From the NCBI GenBank assembly GCA_946482335.1, contig CAMLRG010000112.1, forward strand, positions 1 to 17,665: a DNA stretch of 17,665 nucleotides, given 5' to 3'. This DNA is from an uncultured Duganella sp. Its GTDB lineage: Bacteria > Pseudomonadota > Gammaproteobacteria > Burkholderiales > Burkholderiaceae. This document shows, in pieces, positions 13,488 through 17,665 of the stretch. The translations under genes were made by a program, and so were the position numbers. Below the pieces are notes generated by a model. That model did no database searches and was not told the DNA's origin. It saw only the letters and a program-made list of their open reading frames with translations. Each line of letters opens with the position of its first letter. Positions within the stretch are counted from its first letter, which is position 1.

Positions 13488-13516
13488 TTGACCCGTCCAT
13501 GGTAGACAGCTTTAAG
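13488..13516 (+). promoter_or_regulatory. promoter candidate for the small-protein/MerR operon
   Basis: TTGACC (13488-13493, five of six -35 bases) and TTTAAG (13511-13516, four of six -10 bases) are 17 bases apart. The -10 ends only eight bases before the ATG at 13525, so the transcript would have almost no leader, and no Shine-Dalgarno is present. Confidence 0.45.
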
Positions 13517-13531
13517 CTTAAGCCATGGACG
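13494..13531. repeat. 9-bp perfect inverted repeat spanning promoter and start codon
   Basis: CGTCCATGG (13494-13502) and CCATGGACG (13523-13531) are exact reverse complements separated by 20 bases that themselves contain AAGCTT and CTTAAG. The left arm begins right after the -35 and the right arm contains the start codon at 13525. This could be an operator, perhaps for the MerR protein encoded next, or an RNA hairpin that hides the start codon. Confidence 0.6.
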
Positions 13532-13875
13532 ATGAACACTTCTTAGGCGGCCTCGAAGCCTGCACGCTCCCGCCGGAGCACTTCAACCACGCCGGCCATA
13601 TACGGCTGGCGTGCCTCTACCTCGCCCGCTATCCGCTCGACGAGGCTATCGCGCGCACGTGCGCCACGATCCGCACCTACGCAACGCATCTCGGCGCAGC
13701 GAACAAATACCACGCCACCATCACGGTCGCCCTGGTGCGCCTGCTGCATGCGCATGGCCCCGCCGCATTGGCAGACGCACGCGCCATGCTGGCGCTGCAC
13801 TACAGCGAAGCCGCGCTGGCGTCGGCAGCCGCGCGCGCCGCCTTCTCGCCACCTGACCTGGCGCCGCTGCCGTGA
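13525..13875 (+). CDS. small His-rich protein of unknown function coupled to MerR regulator
   Basis: I do not recognise a named family for this 116-residue soluble protein. It has no signal peptide or membrane segment. Predicted helices carry clustered histidines: PPEHFNHAGHIRLACLYLAR (H19, H22, H25) and NKYHATITVALVRLLHAHG (H63, H75, H77). The spacing H-x2-H-x2-H followed by a distant YH is suggestive of a metal or ligand site but is not proof of one. The stop overlaps the next start in GTGA, so the two proteins are translationally coupled and probably act in one process. The start codon lies in a perfect 9-bp dyad and has no Shine-Dalgarno. GC-rich codon use matches the neighbours and supports a real gene. 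Confidence 0.7.
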   Translation: MDDEHFLGGLEACTLPPEHFNHAGHIRLACLYLARYPLDEAIARTCATIRTYATHLGAANKYHATITVALVRLLHAHGPAALADARAMLALHYSEAALASAAARAAFSPPDLAPLP

Positions 13876-14411
13876 ACACCCTCACGATTGGCCAGCTGGC
13901 GCGCCGTTGCGGTATCTCGCGGAGCACGCTGCTTTACTACGAGGAGCACGGCCTATTGGCGCCGTCTCGCAGCGCCGCCGGCTATCGCCGCTACGGCGAC
14001 GCCGACGTCGCCCGTGCCGAGCGAATCCGGGCGTGGCGTGCAACCGGAATGGATATCCCCACGATCGCGGCCCTGCTGCGCGACGGTCCGCACGCTGGCC
14101 CAATCGAGCGCCGGCTCCAGGAAATCGCCGCCGACATGGCGCGACTGCGCGAACAGCAGGATGTGCTGCTGCGGGTGCTCGGCACGCCAGCCTCGGCGGG
14201 CGCCACCGGCCCCGGCACGGCAGGCATCGACAAAGCTGGCTGGACAGCCCTGCTGCGCGCCGCCGGCCTCGATGATGCCGCGATGGAACGCTGGCACGCC
14301 CTGTTCGAACAGCAAGCTCCGCAAGCCCACGAAACGTTCCTGCGCTCGCTCGGGCTCGACGCGCCCGAAATTGAGCACATCCGTAGCTGGTCGCGCCGGA
14401 TGGGTGTATAA
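13872..14411 (+). CDS. MerR-family transcriptional regulator
   Basis: The 179-residue product starts with a classic MerR winged helix-turn-helix, LTIGQLARRCGISRSTLLYY then EEHGLL, AGYRRYGDADVARAERIRAW and MDIPTIAALL (about 1-72). A coiled coil follows (IERRLQEIAADMARLREQQD, about 77-97), then a C-terminal domain with KAGWTALLRAAGLDDAAMER and WHALFEQQAPQAHETFLRSLG. There is no CxxC or similar cysteine metal site, so a metal-sensing MerR subtype is unlikely. The GTG start overlaps the upstream TGA by GTGA. MerR proteins usually bind a dyad within a promoter with a stretched spacer and activate transcription on ligand binding. The 9-bp dyad upstream of the operon is a candidate target for autoregulation. 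Confidence 0.88.
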   Translation: MNTLTIGQLARRCGISRSTLLYYEEHGLLAPSRSAAGYRRYGDADVARAERIRAWRATGMDIPTIAALLRDGPHAGPIERRLQEIAADMARLREQQDVLLRVLGTPASAGATGPGTAGIDKAGWTALLRAAGLDDAAMERWHALFEQQAPQAHETFLRSLGLDAPEIEHIRSWSRRMGV

Positions 14412-14445
14412 AAGAGGTGTAGCCACTTCAACGGGGAAAGGAATC

Positions 14446-14718
14446 ATGGACACCAAGCTGAAGGAGACTTTGCGCCAATTGCATGCCACGCTGGCCCATC
14501 ACGGCCCGGTCGATGAGGAATTGCAGACCCTGCTGCGCCAGCTCGATGGCGACATCAAGGAAATCCTCGACCAGCCGCCCGAGCCCGAAGGCGGTACCAA
14601 TACCTACGGCCTGGCTGAACGCACACAGGAAATCACCGCCAAATTCGCCGCCAAGCACCCGGCGCTGGAGCCGACGCTGCGCGAACTGACGCGCATCCTG
14701 GGGAATATGGGAATATAA
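14446..14718 (+). CDS. DUF4404 family protein
   Basis: A 90-residue cytoplasmic protein beginning MDTKLKETLRQLHATLAHHG and continuing DEELQTLLRQLDGDIKEILD; the C-terminal half has ERTQEITAKFAAKHPALEPT and LRELTRILGNMGI. The helical pattern of a short leucine-rich N-terminal pair and a C-terminal helix matches DUF4404, whose function is unknown. AAAGGA (14437-14442), three bases before ATG 14446, supports the start. It lies 34 bases after the MerR stop, close enough for co-transcription. It is followed within six bases by repeat copy B, which may end the transcript. Confidence 0.78.
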   Translation: MDTKLKETLRQLHATLAHHGPVDEELQTLLRQLDGDIKEILDQPPEPEGGTNTYGLAERTQEITAKFAAKHPALEPTLRELTRILGNMGI

Positions 14719-14723
14719 ACATT

Positions 14724-14780
14724 GGGGCCGGGTCCGCCTATGCGGCACGCACAGCGTGTTGCGTGTTCGGACCTGACACC
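14724..14780 (+). repeat. 57-bp imperfect palindromic repeat, copy B
   Basis: Same length and orientation as copy A. Internal dyads are clearer here: GGTCCG / CGGACC near the ends and ACGCA / TGCGT in the middle; the right end is CCTGACACC against CCTGATACC in copy A. It sits between the DUF4404 gene and the terminator of the minus-strand DUF1269 gene. Confidence 0.7.
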
Positions 14781-14782
14781 AA

Positions 14783-14818
14783 ATGATCAAATGAAAGAGG
14801 CGGGCCGCAGCCCGCCTC
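14783..14818 (-). terminator. Rho-independent terminator for the DUF1269 gene
   Basis: Read on the minus strand, a perfect 9-bp stem (GAGGCGGGC / GCCCGCCTC, 14797-14818) with a TGCG loop is followed by TTTCATTTGATCATTT, a broken T-rich tract. It lies about 55 bases after the DUF1269 stop. The plus-strand side has no T-run, so it works best for the minus-strand gene. Confidence 0.65.
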
Positions 14819-14828
14819 CGGAATGGAA

Positions 14829-14864
14829 CCCGGGGTTATACCGGCTGTCCAGCCGGCCCCCGGG
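14829..14864. repeat. nested GC-rich hairpin downstream of the DUF1269 gene
   Basis: Outer arms CCCGGGG (14829-14835) and CCCCGGG (14858-14864) enclose inner arms CCGGCTG (14841-14847) and CAGCCGG (14850-14856). Almost the whole 36 bases can pair. It sits ten bases past the DUF1269 stop and just before that gene's terminator. It may protect the mRNA 3' end. Confidence 0.55.
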
Positions 14865-14873
14865 AGGCCAGCC

Positions 14874-15386
14874 TTATGGGAAGGCCAGCAAGGGCGGCTC
14901 TTCACCGCCAAAGTTGAAGTCAGGATGACGTTTGGCGATCATTTCCTCGATCTCTTTCATGCGCCGCACCGGCACGTCCACCATCATCAAAACCTGACCC
15001 TGTTCAATCCTTGCTGCGTACTGCTCCAGCTTCTTGTTGGGAATGGCCGCCGCATTCATGCCACTTGCCCAGCCGCCGAACAGCGCCCCGCCCAGCGTGA
15101 CCAGCAAGATGGTCATGGTGCGCAGCGTGAGCCCTTCGGGTGGGAACATGACAAGGAAGATGCCGGCAGCCAAGCCCACAATCCCGCCGATGGCGATCCC
15201 CAGCTTGGCGCCGTGGACCAGGTCCGTTTTCAGCAGGAAATTGCAATCTGGCATGTCATCGGGCAGGGTGCCTTCTTTTGCCAGGAAGTGGATATGCCGT
15301 TCTTCGATGCGCGCCAGCAGCAGTTCGTCCAGCTCTGCGCGGGCGGCCTTAACATTGGGAAGCATGTAGTACAGTCTGCGGCGCAT
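14874..15386 (-). CDS. DUF1269 family inner-membrane protein
   Basis: The 170-residue product begins MRRRLYYMLPNVKAARAELD and continues ELLLARIEERHIHFLAKEG, the usual DUF1269 opening. Two glycine-rich hydrophobic segments follow (about 63-81, GIAIGGIVGLAAGIFLVMF, and 91-110, MTILLVTLGGALFGGWASGM) with a short polar turn between, so the protein is a membrane hairpin with both ends probably in the cytoplasm. The C-terminal part (QVLMMVDVPVRRMKEIEEMI) looks like a small ferredoxin-like or regulatory fold. No function is established. GGAG lies seven bases before ATG 15386. It is monocistronic, with its own promoter and terminator, and divergent from ygiQ. Confidence 0.82.
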   Translation of the reverse strand: MRRRLYYMLPNVKAARAELDELLLARIEERHIHFLAKEGTLPDDMPDCNFLLKTDLVHGAKLGIAIGGIVGLAAGIFLVMFPPEGLTLRTMTILLVTLGGALFGGWASGMNAAAIPNKKLEQYAARIEQGQVLMMVDVPVRRMKEIEEMIAKRHPDFNFGGEEPPLLAFP

Positions 15387-15417
15387 GATGTCGCTCCATG
15401 GAAGACGTTGTATACCC

Positions 15418-15445
15418 GTTATAGCAAAAATGTCACGATGTTCAA
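15418..15445 (-). promoter_or_regulatory. sigma-70-type promoter of the DUF1269 gene
   Basis: On the minus strand TTGAAC (15445-15440) and TATAAC (15423-15418) are separated by 16 bases, giving a leader of about 25 bases. An overlapping alternative, GTGACA with TATACA 16 bases later, is shifted slightly downstream. This is one of the better-looking promoters in the window. Confidence 0.6.
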
Positions 15446-15518
15446 TGGCTATTTGCCCAAACCGGCTTGCTCGAACGTCACAAGTTACTGAAATTTAAAG
15501 GTTTTTTGTGCGCCGAAG

Positions 15519-15532
15519 CGGGCGAAAGCCCG
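15519..15532. repeat. small GAAA-tetraloop hairpin upstream of ygiQ
   Basis: CGGGC-GAAA-GCCCG is a perfect five-base stem with a stable GNRA loop. It lies where the -35 of the ygiQ promoter would be expected, so it would not be in that transcript if transcription starts at the ATG. There is no T-tract. Confidence 0.4.
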
Positions 15533-15542
15533 TGATTTCCGG

Positions 15543-15554
15543 TACAATGCCGGG
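15543..15554 (+). promoter_or_regulatory. -10 element and discriminator for ygiQ (leaderless start likely)
   Basis: TACAAT (15543-15548), then GCCGGG, then the ATG at 15555. This is the same arrangement and the same bases as upstream of rep, with no Shine-Dalgarno between. The predicted first transcribed base is the A of the ATG. Confidence 0.5.

Positions 15555-17665
<2,111 letters not shown>

Noticed and set aside
13420..14780. The 57-bp repeats as terminal inverted repeats of a transposon
   Set aside because: They are in the same orientation, no transposase lies between them and no target-site duplication is apparent, so a REP-like intergenic repeat is the simpler reading.

Overview
The window is GC-rich chromosomal DNA from a betaproteobacterium, most likely an Oxalobacteraceae relative of Massilia, Duganella or Janthinobacterium. 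That placement is an inference from the HemE, PriA and Rep protein sequences, the hemE-priA linkage and the base composition; there is no rRNA here to settle it. No tRNA, rRNA, CRISPR array, insertion sequence or phage gene was found.

Left part (1-5700). The 5' part of an S9-family serine peptidase gene (minus strand, running off the left edge) is divergent from hemE (haem biosynthesis), which ends in a strong intrinsic terminator. A gene-free, AT-rich stretch of about 680 bases follows. It carries several DnaA-box sequences, including two three-box modules with identical geometry, and looks like a replication origin or another DnaA-binding locus. On its right lies priA (replication restart helicase). 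priA is convergent with an argP/iciA-type LysR regulator, and the two stop codons overlap.

Middle part (5700-11130). Divergent from the regulator is an orphan dihydrolipoamide-dehydrogenase-like flavoenzyme with an unusual proline-rich tail ending in CTPGC. It overlaps tail-to-tail with a small AtaL/DUF1857 (SRPBCC-fold) gene. Next come rep (the second restart helicase, with a likely leaderless start), a secreted single-Cache protein, slyX, and a secreted protein resembling the AgmX/PglI (TonB-like) C-terminal domain.

Right part (11130-17665). A periplasmic M3 peptidyl-dipeptidase (dcp-like) is followed by a three-gene cassette: a small His-rich protein of unknown function, a translationally coupled MerR regulator and a DUF4404 protein. 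The cassette is bracketed by two direct copies of a 57-bp imperfect palindromic repeat. A DUF1269 membrane protein gene on the minus strand, with two hairpins behind it, is divergent from a ygiQ radical-SAM gene that runs off the right edge.

Most of the genes are housekeeping. The parts that deserve attention are the DnaA-box region between hemE and priA, the CX3C-tailed flavoenzyme, the two 16-base-identical leaderless-type starts of rep and ygiQ, and the repeat-bracketed MerR cassette.
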